DNA of 64,000 nt from Colwellia sp. D2M02 (GTDB lineage: Bacteria; Pseudomonadota; Gammaproteobacteria; Enterobacterales; Alteromonadaceae): assembly GCF_018860755.1 (NCBI RefSeq), contig NZ_JAHKPW010000028.1, positions 11,867 to 75,866 of the forward strand, in the 5' to 3' direction. Shown one piece after another: positions 36,772 through 47,271 of this stretch. Both the position numbers and the translations under genes were made by a program. The notes beneath the pieces were generated by a model. That model searched no databases and had not been told where the DNA came from. It saw only the letters and a program-made list of their open reading frames with translations. Within the stretch, counting starts at the first letter, position 1. Every line of letters begins with the position of its first letter.

Positions 36772-36834
36772 AGCAAAACATCACTGGGTAGTTATTACAA
36801 AGTACTTGTTACAGGTAATAGTTATAGTTTTGCT
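36772..36834 (+). ncRNA. Structured leader element upstream of rimP
   Basis: AGCAAAAC (36772-36779) pairs perfectly with GTTTTGCT (36827-36834) and encloses a second, imperfect pairing (TTATTAC with GTAATAG, about 36792-36821). It starts about 10 bases after the predicted transcription start, so it would be the 5' structure of the leader RNA. It belongs to no riboswitch class that I recognise. Confidence 0.4.
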
Positions 36835-36885
36835 TATATCTCAATTAATAACCAGAGTTAATAATTTTTATAATTAGTAACTTTA

Positions 36886-36924
36886 GGGCTGACAGTGAAA
36901 TAAGCCCCGAATTGGGGTTTTTTT
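36886..36924 (+). terminator. Attenuator-like terminator in the rimP leader
   Basis: AAGCCCC pairs with GGGGTTT over a 5-base loop (36902-36920), followed by TTTT. An upstream GGGCT (36886-36890) can instead pair with AGCCC (36903-36907), which would break the terminator stem. This arrangement is typical of attenuation. It lies about 140 bases before the rimP start. Confidence 0.6.
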
Positions 36925-37062
36925 GTTTATTTAGTTTGTATTTTATACTATTTAAACAAATTACAGCAAAAATACGCTGGGCTATATGCCCTTTTTTTAT
37001 ATCTAAATTTTTATATTTATTAATAGTTTAAATGAAAATATAAAAATAATAGGAGAAAACGA

Positions 37063-37518
37063 TTGGCTAAATTTGAACAAAAACTTACTGACATGTTAAG
37101 ACCCGCGGTTGAAGAAACAGGTAAGTCTTTATTAGGCGTTGAATTTATCAGTGCGGGTAATAATTCCATTTTACGTTTGTTTATTGACCACGAAAATGGC
37201 ATTGATGTAGATGATTGTGCAGAAGTTAGTCGTCAAGTTAGCGCTATTCTCGATGTAGAAGACCCTATTAGTAGTGAATACAATCTTGAAGTTTCTTCAC
37301 CAGGTGTAGATAAACCGCTATTCGAAAAAGCACATTTTGAAGCGGTAATCGGTGAAACTGTCAATGTTAAATTATCGATGCCATTAAATGGCCGTCGTAA
37401 GTTTAAAGGCCCATTAGTGGCCATTGAAAATGATACCTTAATAATAGAAGTTGATAGCATAGATTATGAAATTGTTATCAGTAACGTAGACAAAGCAAAC
37501 CTTGTCGCTAAATTTTAA
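37063..37518 (+). CDS. rimP: Ribosome maturation factor RimP
   Basis: RimP is needed for 30S subunit assembly. It has 151 residues and starts at TTG, with AGGAGA 7 bases upstream; no better start is visible, and the product begins at the family-typical point. The conserved parts are ETGKSLLGVEFI near 20, LRLFIDHENGIDVDDC near 39 and LEVSSPGVDKPL near 78-89. It heads rimP-nusA-infB, the usual order. A TTG start on an abundant factor may limit expression. Confidence 0.95.
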   Translation: MAKFEQKLTDMLRPAVEETGKSLLGVEFISAGNNSILRLFIDHENGIDVDDCAEVSRQVSAILDVEDPISSEYNLEVSSPGVDKPLFEKAHFEAVIGETVNVKLSMPLNGRRKFKGPLVAIENDTLIIEVDSIDYEIVISNVDKANLVAKF

Positions 37519-37539
37519 AATAATTAAAGGCTAAGTAGC

Positions 37540-39036
37540 ATGAGTAAGGAAATATTACTGGTTGTTGATGCTGTTTCAAATGAAAAGGCACTCCCTCGAG
37601 AAAGTATCTTTGAAGCGATGGAAACTGCTTTAGAGACAGCCACCAAGAAAAAATATGAAGGCGATATTGTGGTACGTGTTTCAATTGACCGTATTAGCGG
37701 TGAATTCGACACTTTCCGTCGTTGGTTAGTTGTTGATGATACTGTTGAAGCAATGGAAAACCCATATGCCGAAATTAGTTTAGCTGCTGCTCAATATGAT
37801 AACCCTGAGTTAAATCCAGGTGATTATATGGAAGAGCAAATTGAATCAGTTAAATTTGACCGTGTAACAACACAAACTGCAAAACAAGTTATCGTACAAA
37901 AAATTCGTGAAGCAGAGCGCGGATTAATTGTTGATGCATATCAAGATCAATTAGGTGAAATTGTTACTGGTGTTGTTAAAAAAGCAAGCCGTGATAGTGT
38001 TATTATTGACTTAGGTAATAATGCCGAAGCAATTATTTACCGCGATGATATGTTACCACGCGAAACTTTTCGTCCAGGCGATCGTGTTCGTGGCTTATTA
38101 TATGAAATTAAACCAGAAGCACGTGGCGCACAATTATTTGTCAGCCGTACTAAACCAGAAATGTTAGTTGAACTTTTCCGCGTTGAAGTACCTGAAATTG
38201 GCGAAGAAATGCTTGAGATTAAAGGCGCAGCTCGCGATCCTGGTTCACGCGCTAAAATTGCAGTGAAAAGCAATGACAAACGCATTGACCCTGTGGGTGC
38301 TTGTGTTGGTATGCGAGGTTCACGTGTACAGGCCGTATCAAGTGAGTTAGGCGGTGAACGTGTAGATATCGTGTTATATGATGATAATGTTGCACAATAC
38401 GTGATTAACGCAATGGCTCCAGCTGAAGTTGCTTCAATTATTGTTGATGAAGACAAAGGCACGATGGATATTGCTGTTGAAGAAGGCAACTTAGCGATGG
38501 CCATTGGCCGTAGCGGTCAAAACATTCGTTTAGCAAGCCAATTAACGGGTTGGGAACTAAACGTAATGACGGTTGCTGACATGAAAGAGAAGCACCAAGC
38601 AGAAAATGATAAAGTATTAAACTTATTCATTGAGAAACTAGATCTTGATGAAGACTTCGCAACATTATTAGCGGAAGAAGGTTTTACTTCACTAGAAGAA
38701 ATCGCTTATGTTCCAACGGCTGAAATGCTAGAAATTGACGGCTTGACTGAAGAAGTCATCGAAGAGCTACGTGAACGTGCTAAAGAAGCGTTAACAACAC
38801 AAGCGTTAGCAAGTGAAGAAACATTAGAAGGTGCAGAGCCAGCTGATGACTTATTAAACCTTGAAGGTTTAGACCGTCATTTAGCTTATGTTTTAGCAAG
38901 TCGTGGTGTTCGTACGCTAGAAGACTTAGCTGAGCAAGGTGTTGATGAAATAAGCGATATTGAAGAATTAGATGAAGCCAAAGCGGGTGAGCTAATTATG
39001 GCAGCGCGTAATATTTGTTGGTTTAACGAAGAATAA
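37540..39036 (+). CDS. nusA: Transcription termination/antitermination factor NusA
   Basis: NusA binds RNA polymerase and nascent RNA. It has 498 residues. The N-terminal polymerase-binding domain is followed by S1 (about 135-200), KH1 and KH2 (about 200-345, with [17 protein letters not shown] and [13 protein letters not shown]) and two acidic C-terminal repeats (about 365-425 and 440-495), as in E. coli. It follows rimP by 21 bases. NusA autoregulates its operon in E. coli, which is relevant to the attenuator-like leader. Confidence 0.98.
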   Translation: MSKEILLVVDAVSNEKALPRESIFEAMETALETATKKKYEGDIVVRVSIDRISGEFDTFRRWLVVDDTVEAMENPYAEISLAAAQYDNPELNPGDYMEEQIESVKFDRVTTQTAKQVIVQKIREAERGLIVDAYQDQLGEIVTGVVKKASRDSVIIDLGNNAEAIIYRDDMLPRETFRPGDRVRGLLYEIKPEARGAQLFVSRTKPEMLVELFRVEVPEIGEEMLEIKGAARDPGSRAKIAVKSNDKRIDPVGACVGMRGSRVQAVSSELGGERVDIVLYDDNVAQYVINAMAPAEVASIIVDEDKGTMDIAVEEGNLAMAIGRSGQNIRLASQLTGWELNVMTVADMKEKHQAENDKVLNLFIEKLDLDEDFATLLAEEGFTSLEEIAYVPTAEMLEIDGLTEEVIEELRERAKEALTTQALASEETLEGAEPADDLLNLEGLDRHLAYVLASRGVRTLEDLAEQGVDEISDIEELDEAKAGELIMAARNICWFNEE

Positions 39037-39057
39037 TAACACCGGAGAATTATATAT

Positions 39058-41739
39058 ATGGCAGAAATAACTGTAGCAGAACTTGCCAACGAGATCGGCA
39101 CACCGGTGGAACGTTTAGTAAGTCAGTTAGCTGACTCTGGCGTGAATAAATCGGCTACCGACTCTATATCGCAAGATGAAAAAGAGGCCTTATTAGGTCA
39201 CTTGAAAAAACAACATGGTGATGACTCTGAGTCTAAACCCAATAAATTAACGCTTAACCGTAAAACCAAGTCTACGTTGACTATGGGTCACGGCAGCAAA
39301 GCAAAATCGGTTAATGTAGAAGTACGTAAAAAACGCACTTATGTTAAACGTAGCGATGTTGAAGAGCAAAAGCTAGCCGAAGAAGCGGCGGCAGCTGAAG
39401 CGAAAGCTAAAGCAGAGGCCGAAGCATTAGCGCAAGCAAAAGCAGAAGCAGCAGCAAAAGAAGCTGAAAATGCACGAGCAGCCGCAGCGGCAAAAGCAGA
39501 AGCAGAAGCAGAGCGTAAAGCCGCAGCAAAAGCAGAAGCAGCAGCGAAAGCTAAACAAGCAGCAGTAGAGAAGGCAAAAGTTATCGAAAAAGCACCAATT
39601 AAAGTTGAAGAAAGCGAAGAAGCGAAAAAACTTCGTTTAATTCAAGAAAAAGAATTAGCCGCCAAAGCAGAAGCCGAAGCAAAAGCAGCAGCAGAAGCCG
39701 CGAAAAAATTAGCGGAAGAAAATGAAGCTCGCTGGAAAGAGCAAGAAGCCGAACGTAAAGCGAAAGAAAAAGAAGTCGTACATTTAACTTCATCTAAATA
39801 TGCACAAGAAGCTGAAGATAAAGTTGATGCTGCAGATGAAGGCGCTGGTCGTCGTCGCAAGAAAAAAAGTGGCAACGATAAAAGTGCTAACTTTGGTCGT
39901 AATGCTAAGGGACGTAAGCAAACCTTATCAGCGCCACAAAGTTTAAAACACGGCTTTACCAAACCGGTTGAAACGAAAGTGCAAGACATTCGCATTGGTG
40001 AAACTATTTCAGTTGCTGAATTAGCTAATAAAATGGCTAAAAAAGGCGCTGAAGTTGTTAAAGCTATGTTTAAAATGGGTGCAATGGCAACCATTAACCA
40101 AGTTATTGACCAAGAAACAGCGGCACTTGTTGCTGAAGAAATGGGCTTTGATGTTGTTTTAGTGAAAGAAAATGCGCTAGAAGAAGCAGTATTAGCTGAT
40201 CGTGGTAATGCAGGTCCAGCGGGTGAAGCGGTAACACGTGCACCAGTAGTAACTATTATGGGTCACGTTGACCACGGTAAAACATCATTACTTGACCACA
40301 TTCGTGAAGCAAAAGTTGCTTCAGGTGAAGCGGGCGGTATTACCCAACACATCGGTGCTTATCACGTAGAAACGGGTCATGGTATGATCACTTTCTTAGA
40401 TACTCCAGGTCACGCGGCGTTTACTGCAATGCGTTCACGTGGTGCTAAAGCTACCGATATCGTTATTATCGTTGTTGCAGCCGATGATGGTGTTATGCCA
40501 CAAACCATTGAAGCAATTCAACATGCTAAAGCTTCTGATGCGCCAATTATCATTGCTGTTAACAAAATGGATAAAGAGTCTGCTGACCCAGATCGTGTTA
40601 AGAGTGAATTATCACAACATGACGTTTTATCTGAAGAGTGGGGCGGAGACGTTCAATTCTGTCACGTATCAGCAAAAACTGGTTTAGGTATTGACGAGTT
40701 ACTCGATTCAATATTATTACAATCAGAAGTTTTAGAGTTAACGGCTGTTGTTGATAAAATGGCAAGCGGTGTTGTTGTTGAGTCTAAGTTAGACAAAGGT
40801 CGTGGCCCTGTTGCAACGGTACTTGTTCAAGAAGGTACTTTAAACCAAGGTGACATTGTACTTTGTGGTTTAGAATACGGTCGTGTTCGTGCTATGCGTG
40901 ATGAAAATGGTAAACAGATTCAATCAGCAGGCCCTTCAATTCCAGTAGAAATCCTTGGTTTAAGTGGTGTTCCACAATCAGGTGATGAAGCAACTGTTGT
41001 AAAAGATGAGAAAAAAGCACGTGAAGTTGCGCTTTATCGTCAAGGTAAATTCCGTGATGTTAAACTTGCTCGTCAACAGAAGTCTAAACTTGAAAACATG
41101 TTTGCTAACATGGCTGAAGGTGAAGTATCTGAAGTAAATGTTGTTCTTAAATCGGACGTTCAAGGCTCACTTGAAGCGATTACTGATTCATTACTGAAAC
41201 TTTCAACTGATGAAGTTAAAGTGAAAATCATTGGCTCTGGTGTTGGTGGTATTACTGAAACTGACGCAACGTTAGCAGCAGCGTCTAATGCGATTGTTGT
41301 TGGTTTTAACGTTCGTGCTGATGTAGCTGCGCGTAAAGTGATTGACTCAGAAAATATTGATTTACGTTACTACAGTGTAATTTACGCCTTAATTGACGAA
41401 GTTAAAGCGGCAATGAGCGGTATGTTAGCGCCAGAGTTTAAACAAGAGATTATTGGTCTTGCTCAAGTACGTGACGTATTTAAATCACCTAAAATTGGTG
41501 CTATTGCTGGTTGTATGGTTACTGAAGGTACAATCAAACGTAGTGCGCCAATTCGTGTTTTACGTGAAAACGTAGTTATTTACGAAGGTGAACTTGAATC
41601 ACTTCGTCGCTTTAAAGACGACGTTCAAGAAGTACGTAACGGTACTGAGTGTGGTATCGGTGTTAAGAACTACAATGATGTTCGCGTTGGCGATCAAATT
41701 GAAGTATTCGAAACAGTTGAAGTACAACGTACATTATAA
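39058..41739 (+). CDS. infB: Translation initiation factor IF-2
   Basis: This GTPase brings initiator tRNA to the ribosome. It has 893 residues. Two N-terminal IF2N-type modules lie at about 1-50 and 310-365, separated by an Ala/Glu/Lys-rich linker (about 100-260). The G domain starts near 393, with GHVDHGKTS (G1), DTPGHAAFT (G3) and NKMD (G4). Domains II-IV complete the chain. The linker is a low-complexity coil, as in other gammaproteobacteria. It follows nusA by 21 bases. Confidence 0.98.
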   Translation: MAEITVAELANEIGTPVERLVSQLADSGVNKSATDSISQDEKEALLGHLKKQHGDDSESKPNKLTLNRKTKSTLTMGHGSKAKSVNVEVRKKRTYVKRSDVEEQKLAEEAAAAEAKAKAEAEALAQAKAEAAAKEAENARAAAAAKAEAEAERKAAAKAEAAAKAKQAAVEKAKVIEKAPIKVEESEEAKKLRLIQEKELAAKAEAEAKAAAEAAKKLAEENEARWKEQEAERKAKEKEVVHLTSSKYAQEAEDKVDAADEGAGRRRKKKSGNDKSANFGRNAKGRKQTLSAPQSLKHGFTKPVETKVQDIRIGETISVAELANKMAKKGAEVVKAMFKMGAMATINQVIDQETAALVAEEMGFDVVLVKENALEEAVLADRGNAGPAGEAVTRAPVVTIMGHVDHGKTSLLDHIREAKVASGEAGGITQHIGAYHVETGHGMITFLDTPGHAAFTAMRSRGAKATDIVIIVVAADDGVMPQTIEAIQHAKASDAPIIIAVNKMDKESADPDRVKSELSQHDVLSEEWGGDVQFCHVSAKTGLGIDELLDSILLQSEVLELTAVVDKMASGVVVESKLDKGRGPVATVLVQEGTLNQGDIVLCGLEYGRVRAMRDENGKQIQSAGPSIPVEILGLSGVPQSGDEATVVKDEKKAREVALYRQGKFRDVKLARQQKSKLENMFANMAEGEVSEVNVVLKSDVQGSLEAITDSLLKLSTDEVKVKIIGSGVGGITETDATLAAASNAIVVGFNVRADVAARKVIDSENIDLRYYSVIYALIDEVKAAMSGMLAPEFKQEIIGLAQVRDVFKSPKIGAIAGCMVTEGTIKRSAPIRVLRENVVIYEGELESLRRFKDDVQEVRNGTECGIGVKNYNDVRVGDQIEVFETVEVQRTL

Positions 41740-41810
41740 TTTTGAGTAAGGGTCATGATTTTACTGATTTAATAAGTCATGACTTTATCTTTAAATTATA
41801 AGAAATATTT

Positions 41811-41840
41811 TTAAATGGGGGCTTAGCCTCCATTTTTGGC
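41811..41840 (+). terminator. Terminator-like hairpin between infB and rbfA
   Basis: AAATGGGGG pairs with CCTCCATTT (one G-U pair) over a 5-base loop and is followed by TT. It lies 72 bases after infB and 51 bases before rbfA. It may attenuate read-through rather than end the operon. A second smaller stem, GTCATGA with TCATGAC, lies just upstream (about 41754-41782). Confidence 0.6.
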
Positions 41841-41890
41841 TATAAAATTTGTATCAACGAAATTTATTGCCATATTATTAGGAGTATACG

Positions 41891-42295
41891 ATGGCTAGAG
41901 AATATGCCCGTACAGACCGAGTAGGTCAACAAATCCAAAAAGAAATTGCGGTGATCTTAATGCGTGAAATTAAAGATCCCCGTTTAAGCATGACAACGGT
42001 TTCAGCGGTTGAAGTAACGCGCGACTTAGCTTATGCAAAAATTTTTGTTACTTTTATTCAAGATAGCCCAGAAGAAATAAAAGCATCGATAGAAGTATTA
42101 ACCGAAGCCGAAGGCTATATCCGCTCTTTACTTGCTAAAAGATTACGTGCACGCATTATGCCGCACTTACGCTTTGTTTATGATCAATCAATGGCTGAAG
42201 GTGTTCGTATGAGCGCTCTAGTTGATCAAGCGGTTGCAAGTGATAAAAATAGTGATAATGAAGATGATATTACTGAAAGTGAGCAGGACAAATAA
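41891..42295 (+). CDS. rbfA: Ribosome-binding factor A
   Basis: RbfA is a 30S maturation and cold-adaptation factor that acts on the 16S rRNA 5' helix. It has 134 residues, with the family pattern [25 protein letters not shown] and the later [16 protein letters not shown]. The last 20 residues are an acidic tail. TTAGGAG precedes the ATG. It overlaps nothing and is 3 bases before truB, so the two are coupled. Confidence 0.97.
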   Translation: MAREYARTDRVGQQIQKEIAVILMREIKDPRLSMTTVSAVEVTRDLAYAKIFVTFIQDSPEEIKASIEVLTEAEGYIRSLLAKRLRARIMPHLRFVYDQSMAEGVRMSALVDQAVASDKNSDNEDDITESEQDK

Positions 42296-42298
42296 GGC

Positions 42299-43246
42299 AT
42301 GGCAAAACGTAGAAAAGGCCGCGCTATTAATGGCGTATTACTCTTAGATAAACCGTATGAAATGTCATCTAACCATGCACTACAAGCGGTTAAAAGACTC
42401 TATTTTGCACAAAAAGCAGGACATACAGGCGCATTAGATCCACTTGCTACCGGTATGTTACCTATTTGTTTAGGCGAAGGTACTAAATTTTCTCAATATT
42501 TACTCGATACCGATAAAACTTATCAAGTTACCGCAAAGTTAGGGGTTCGTACCACAACCAGTGATGCCGACGGTGAAGTGGTTAGCGAGAAACCTGTGAG
42601 TGTTTCAAAGGAGCAACTTAATAGCGCCTTAGATAGCTTTCGTGGTACTACCAAGCAAGTTCCTTCAATGTACTCAGCATTAAAATATCAAGGACAGCCT
42701 TTATATAAATATGCAAGAGAAGGTATTGAAGTACCGCGTGAAGCTCGAGATATTACAGTATTTAATTTAGAACTTTTACGCTTTGAAGGTGATGAAGTCG
42801 ACTTAGATATTCATGTTTCTAAAGGGACCTATATTCGCACTATTATTGATGATTTAGGTGAACTATTAGGCTGTGGGGCTCATGTTGCTGACTTACGTCG
42901 CTCAGCAGTAGGAAGCTACCCAATTGATAAAATGGTAACCTTGGCGGACCTTGAAGCCTTATTAGCCAAAGCGCAAGCCGATGAAATTTCACCATCTGTG
43001 CTACTTGACCCATTACTCTTGCCGATGCAAAGTGCTGTTGAAGGTATGCCAGCCGTTTATGTTGATGATATGTCAGCTAACTTTCTTCGTCATGGTAACC
43101 CTGTACAAGCTTATAATGCACCAAGCGAGGGAAGCGTACAGGTTTATATTGGTGACAATGAGCAAGATGATAGTGCTGAATTTATTGGCGTTGGTGTTAT
43201 CGATGATGATGGTTTAGTTGCGCCGAAAAGAATTGTAGTGATTTAA
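42299..43246 (+). CDS. truB: tRNA pseudouridine-55 synthase
   Basis: TruB makes pseudouridine 55 in the T loop of tRNAs. It has 315 residues. The catalytic aspartate lies in [15 protein letters not shown] near 41-55. The [22 protein letters not shown] segment near 118-139 is typical, and a C-terminal PUA domain (about 250-315) follows. A ribosome binding site overlaps the rbfA end. Confidence 0.98.
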   Translation: MAKRRKGRAINGVLLLDKPYEMSSNHALQAVKRLYFAQKAGHTGALDPLATGMLPICLGEGTKFSQYLLDTDKTYQVTAKLGVRTTTSDADGEVVSEKPVSVSKEQLNSALDSFRGTTKQVPSMYSALKYQGQPLYKYAREGIEVPREARDITVFNLELLRFEGDEVDLDIHVSKGTYIRTIIDDLGELLGCGAHVADLRRSAVGSYPIDKMVTLADLEALLAKAQADEISPSVLLDPLLLPMQSAVEGMPAVYVDDMSANFLRHGNPVQAYNAPSEGSVQVYIGDNEQDDSAEFIGVGVIDDDGLVAPKRIVVI

Positions 43247-43351
43247 CCTCATTTCACACTCGGTTATGCGTGTATTTTCAACATCTTTATGGTGAAAGTA
43301 GTTGTTTGTAATTAATTATTGCACCTTAGCTGAGGTTAACCGATATTTATG

Positions 43352-43379
43352 TTGCTTTTTACTTAATGGCTGCTAGAAT
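43352..43379 (+). promoter_or_regulatory. rpsO promoter
   Basis: TTGCTT and TAGAAT are separated by 16 bases, and the -10 is preceded by TGC (extended -10). The predicted start is near 43386, about 80 bases before the rpsO ATG. Confidence 0.6.
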
Positions 43380-43429
43380 ACGCGCTCTTTCATTGGGCTG
43401 AATTAGTGTTTGGCTTGATGGTATTAAAT

Positions 43430-43447
43430 AACTCAGCATGCTGAGTT
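43430..43447. promoter_or_regulatory. Perfect palindrome in the rpsO leader
   Basis: AACTCAGCATGCTGAGTT is an 18-base perfect palindrome, 7 bases before the TAAGGA ribosome binding site of rpsO. As RNA it could fold into a short hairpin. S15 represses its own translation through leader structure in E. coli, so this may be part of such a site. Confidence 0.5.
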
Positions 43448-43466
43448 TACACACTAAGGATAAATT

Positions 43467-43736
43467 ATGTCTTTAAATGCTACACAAAAAGCTGCTATCG
43501 TTGCTGAATACGCACAAGCAGAAGGCGATACAGGTTCACCAGAAGTACAAGTTGCTTTGTTATCTACACAAATCAACCACTTACAAGGTCACTTTAAAGA
43601 GCACATCCATGATCACCATTCACGTCGTGGTTTATTACGTATGGTTGCTCAACGTCGTAAATTATTAGATTACTTAAAAGGCAAAAACGTTGATCGTTAC
43701 ACTGCTTTAATCGCTAAATTAGGTTTACGTCGTTAA
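43467..43736 (+). CDS. rpsO: Ribosomal protein S15
   Basis: S15 binds 16S rRNA in the 30S platform. It has 89 residues, the standard length, with [21 protein letters not shown] and [22 protein letters not shown] present. TAAGGA is 7 bases upstream of the ATG. It has its own promoter and leader palindrome after truB, and a strong terminator that partly separates it from pnp. Confidence 0.99.
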   Translation: MSLNATQKAAIVAEYAQAEGDTGSPEVQVALLSTQINHLQGHFKEHIHDHHSRRGLLRMVAQRRKLLDYLKGKNVDRYTALIAKLGLRR

Positions 43737-43752
43737 TAACGATTTGAACTTT

Positions 43753-43780
43753 AAAAAAGGAGCCTTAGGCTCCTTTTTTT
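43753..43780 (+). terminator. rpsO terminator
   Basis: AAAAAAGGAGCC pairs with GGCTCCTTTTTT over a 3-base loop. Its core GGAGCC/GGCTCC is the same as in the pnp terminator at 46261. Confidence 0.93.
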
Positions 43781-44107
43781 GTTTGTAATGCTATAAAAAC
43801 ACACAAAAAGATTACTCTGTATTGATTTAATCACATATTGAGTCTTTTAAATACGTATTAATAACGTTTTGGCGCTAGCATTCATCAGCTTAGTTAGTAT
43901 AATGACCATGAAAATTTTTTAGCTAACTATTTGTTCTAGTCAGTTCATGTTAACTCAATAGAGATAGTGCACTATTTAGCATAATCTTTTCATACTACTA
44001 ACCAATCCAAACTGTATAATTTTTTGTTCGACTTAATGTCTTGCACATCTAAGTGAATAAATAATTGTACAGATTGGTAAAATATAAATTTAAGGAAAAT
44101 TAATTAG
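43781..44107. other. Intergenic region before pnp
   Basis: AT-rich sequence with TATAAT words at 43898-43903 and 44015-44020; neither has a good -35. The pnp leader in E. coli forms an RNase III hairpin used for autoregulation. I did not find a long hairpin of that kind by eye. Confidence 0.45.
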
Positions 44108-46225
44108 ATGTTAAATCCAATTACTAAAAAATTTCAGTTCGGTAAGCATACCGTAACGTTAGAAACCGGTGCTATTGCACGTCAAGCAAGTGCGGCTGTT
44201 ATGGCAAGCATGGACGATACCTCTGTATTAGTATCAGTTGTTGCTAAGAAAGAAGCCGTTGCTGGTCAAGACTTTTTCCCACTTACGGTTAACTACCAAG
44301 AACGTAGCTATGCTGCGGGTAAAATCCCTGGTAGTTTCTTCAAACGTGAAGGTCGTCCTTCAGAAGAAGAAACATTAATTGCACGTTTAATTGACCGTCC
44401 AATTCGTCCATTATTCCCAGAAGGTTTCACCAACGAAGTTCAAGTGATTATCACCGTTGTTTCAGTAAACCCTGAAATTTCACCAGATATTATTTCATTA
44501 ATTGGTACTTCAGCTGCGTTAGCTATCTCAGGTGCACCATTTAATGGTCCTGTTGGTGCTGCACGTGTTGGTTATGTTGATGGTCAATACCTTCTTAATC
44601 CATTACAGTCTGAACTACCAACAAGTCAATTAGACTTAGTTGTTTCTGGTACAGATTCAGCGGTATTAATGGTTGAGTCAGAAGCTGATGTATTATCTGA
44701 AGAAGTAATGCTTGGCGCTGTTGTTTATGGCCACGAGCAAATGCAAGTTGCTGTTTCTGCCATTAACGAATTTAAAGCAGAAGTTAACACACCGGTATGG
44801 GAGTGGTCTGCACCCGTTAAAAATGCTGAGCTAGTTGCAAAAATTGCTGAGCTTTCAGAAGCACAAGTAAACGAAGCTTACCAAATTACAGAAAAAGCAG
44901 TTCGTTACGAAAAAGTAGCTGAAATCCGTAATTCAGTGGTTGAAGCGTTATTAGCAGAAGACGCTGAACTTAACGTGCAAGAAGCAAAAGATTTATTCCA
45001 CGATTTAGAAAAAACTGTTGTACGTGGTCGTATCACACAAGGTAGCCCTCGTATCGATGGTCGTGATCCTGAATCAATTCGTGCATTAGATGTAATGACA
45101 GGTGTTTTACCTCGTACTCACGGCTCTGCTGTATTTACACGTGGTGAAACGCAAGCATTAGTAACAGCAACGTTAGGCACACAACGTGATGCACAACGTC
45201 TTGATACAATTATGGGTGAGAAAACTGATGCATTTATGCTTCATTATAACTTCCCTCCATACTGTGTTGGTGAAACTGGCTTTGTTGGTAGCCCTAAACG
45301 TCGCGAAATCGGCCACGGCCGTTTAGCAAAACGCGGTATGTTAGCTGTTATGCCTACTATTGAAGAATTCCCGTACGCTGTACGTGTTGTATCTGAAATT
45401 ACTGAGTCTAACGGTTCATCGTCAATGGCTTCTGTTTGTGGTACGTCATTAGCACTTATGGATGCTGGTGTTCCTATTAAAGCCTCTGTTGCAGGTATTG
45501 CGATGGGTCTAGTTAAAGAAGGCGAAAACTTTGTTGTTCTTTCTGACATTTTAGGTGATGAAGATCACTTAGGTGACATGGACTTTAAAGTTGCAGGTAC
45601 TACCGGCGGTATTACTGCGTTACAAATGGATATCAAGATTGAAGGTATCACACAAGAAATCATGCAAATTGCTTTAAACCAAGCAAAAGCTGCACGTACT
45701 CACATTTTATCTGTAATGGATGATGCTATTGCGGGCCACAGAGAAGAAATCTCTGAGTTTGCACCACGTATTCATACGATCAAAGTAAGCCAAGATAAAA
45801 TCCGTGACATTATCGGTAAAGGTGGCGCAACTATTCGTCAACTTACTGAAGAGACGGGTACAACAATTGAAATTGATGATGATGGTACCGTTAAAATTGC
45901 GGCAACATCAGGCGAGCAAGCACAAGATGCGATCGACCGTATTAAATCATTAACGGCTGAAATTGAAGTAGGTACGCTTTACACAGGTAAAGTTGTGCGT
46001 ATCGTTGATTTTGGTGCTTTTGTTAACGTTCTTCCTGGTAAAGACGGTTTAGTACATATTTCACAAATTTCTGACGAACGTGTAAATAACGTTGCTGATG
46101 TATTATCAGAAGGTCAAGAAGTGAAAGTTAAGGTACTAGAAGTTGACCGTCAAGGCCGTGTTCGTTTAAGTATCAAAGAAGCAATGGAAAAGCCAGCGAC
46201 TGAAGAAGCTCCAGCCGCTGAATAA
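44108..46225 (+). CDS. pnp: Polynucleotide phosphorylase
   Basis: This is a 3'-5' phosphorolytic exoribonuclease of the degradosome. It has 705 residues. Two RNase PH domains (about 1-225 and 310-545) are joined by a helical domain. The catalytic-domain motifs [11 protein letters not shown] and [17 protein letters not shown] are present. A KH domain (about 555-610, with [15 protein letters not shown]) and an S1 domain (about 620-690) follow. The tail ends EEAPAAE. Upstream is TTAAGGA. Confidence 0.99.
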   Translation: MLNPITKKFQFGKHTVTLETGAIARQASAAVMASMDDTSVLVSVVAKKEAVAGQDFFPLTVNYQERSYAAGKIPGSFFKREGRPSEEETLIARLIDRPIRPLFPEGFTNEVQVIITVVSVNPEISPDIISLIGTSAALAISGAPFNGPVGAARVGYVDGQYLLNPLQSELPTSQLDLVVSGTDSAVLMVESEADVLSEEVMLGAVVYGHEQMQVAVSAINEFKAEVNTPVWEWSAPVKNAELVAKIAELSEAQVNEAYQITEKAVRYEKVAEIRNSVVEALLAEDAELNVQEAKDLFHDLEKTVVRGRITQGSPRIDGRDPESIRALDVMTGVLPRTHGSAVFTRGETQALVTATLGTQRDAQRLDTIMGEKTDAFMLHYNFPPYCVGETGFVGSPKRREIGHGRLAKRGMLAVMPTIEEFPYAVRVVSEITESNGSSSMASVCGTSLALMDAGVPIKASVAGIAMGLVKEGENFVVLSDILGDEDHLGDMDFKVAGTTGGITALQMDIKIEGITQEIMQIALNQAKAARTHILSVMDDAIAGHREEISEFAPRIHTIKVSQDKIRDIIGKGGATIRQLTEETGTTIEIDDDGTVKIAATSGEQAQDAIDRIKSLTAEIEVGTLYTGKVVRIVDFGAFVNVLPGKDGLVHISQISDERVNNVADVLSEGQEVKVKVLEVDRQGRVRLSIKEAMEKPATEEAPAAE

Positions 46226-46260
46226 TTGCTATCGTTAATTATTATTTATAATAATGTTTT

Positions 46261-46287
46261 AAAAGGAGCCTTTTGGCTCCTTTTTTG
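46261..46287 (+). terminator. pnp terminator
   Basis: AAAAGGAGCC pairs with GGCTCCTTTT over a TTTT loop and is followed by more T. Confidence 0.93.
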
Positions 46288-46332
46288 TTTATAATAATCA
46301 GGTTATTACTTATTTATTTTTAAGGCATTTTT

Positions 46333-47268
46333 GTGCATTCTTCTATTAAAAACGCAATATTACCATTACTGATCAGTGCTTGTTTGTTAACACAAGGCTG
46401 CACTGTGCTTAGCCATGATGATAACTCTAGTTCAGTAATGATGAATCAATTAGTGATTGCGGAGCCATTACCTATTAGTTATAAAAGTGAAATCGCGATA
46501 GCACGATTATCAGAAGTACTCGAACGCGTAAAAATAAGTGACGAGCAACGCGCTGAGCTTTTTTATGACCGCGGTGTATTGTATGACAGTGTTGGTTTAC
46601 GCTCTTTAGCACGTATAGATTTCTCTCATGCGCTACAGCTTAAACCAGATTTAGTGGATGCTTATAACTTTCTAGGAATTCATCTAACACAAGTACAAGA
46701 GTTTTCTCAGGCTTATGAACAGTTCGACTCGGCTTTAGAGCTAGATCCTGAACATGAATATGCTTATCTTAATCGCGGTATTGCGCTTTATTATGGAGCG
46801 CGTCCTGAATTAGCTGCTGCCGATTTTAAAGCATTTCATCATCAGCAAAAAGATGATCCGTATCGCCTTCTTTGGCTTTATTTAACTGAATATGAAGTAG
46901 ATGATATTGCTGCAAAATCAGCCTTAGAACGAAGAGCTGAGTTAGTTGATGAGCGCACTTGGGCAAAGCAAGTGATTTATCTATATTTAGGTGATATATC
47001 ACAACAGACCTTTATCAGCAATTTAACTCGCAATGTTACCTCATCAAAGCAATTAACCGATCGATTGTGTGAAGCTTATTTTTATTTAGGAAAATACAAT
47101 CAAATGCGTGGTTTTTCTAATGCAGCAGCCAACTTTTTTAAGTTATCGTTAAGCACTAATGTGTATGAGTTTGTAGAGCACAGGTATGCTAAATTAGAAT
47201 TAGACTTAATGCGTACACTTGCAGCACAAGAGCAAATTACTGAAATTGACGAGGCAGCAAAGCTTTAA
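46333..47268 (+). CDS. nlpI: Lipoprotein NlpI, TPR protein
   Basis: NlpI is an outer-membrane lipoprotein with TPR repeats that in E. coli brings the protease Prc to peptidoglycan endopeptidases. This protein has 311 residues and starts at GTG. The signal peptide ends at lipobox LTQGC (C23). TPR helices are seen at about 73-190 (SLARIDFSHALQLKPDLVDAY and AYEQFDSALELDPEHEYAYL). It follows pnp, as in many gammaproteobacteria, and is followed after 3 bases by a metallopeptidase-like gene. Confidence 0.9.
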   Translation: MHSSIKNAILPLLISACLLTQGCTVLSHDDNSSSVMMNQLVIAEPLPISYKSEIAIARLSEVLERVKISDEQRAELFYDRGVLYDSVGLRSLARIDFSHALQLKPDLVDAYNFLGIHLTQVQEFSQAYEQFDSALELDPEHEYAYLNRGIALYYGARPELAAADFKAFHHQQKDDPYRLLWLYLTEYEVDDIAAKSALERRAELVDERTWAKQVIYLYLGDISQQTFISNLTRNVTSSKQLTDRLCEAYFYLGKYNQMRGFSNAAANFFKLSLSTNVYEFVEHRYAKLELDLMRTLAAQEQITEIDEAAKL

Positions 47269-47271
47269 CAT

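Larger units (their letters stand above)
36461..37062. other. Intergenic region and long leader of the rimP operon
   Basis: This 602-base region holds a good sigma-70-type promoter at 36726-36754, then about 300 bases of leader with a nested stem-loop (36772-36834) and an intrinsic terminator with an overlapping alternative pairing (36886-36923). I looked for metY or another tRNA here, where it stands in E. coli, and found none. The left part upstream of the promoter shows no gene I can support. Confidence 0.6.

Noticed and set aside
36461-37062. Possible metY or other tRNA before rimP, as in E. coli
   Set aside because: I looked for T-loop type sequence and acceptor pairing and found none. 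The stems present do not make a cloverleaf.
39599-40094. Open frames antisense to the infB linker
   Set aside because: They are a by-product of the repetitive Ala/Glu/Lys codons on the coding strand.
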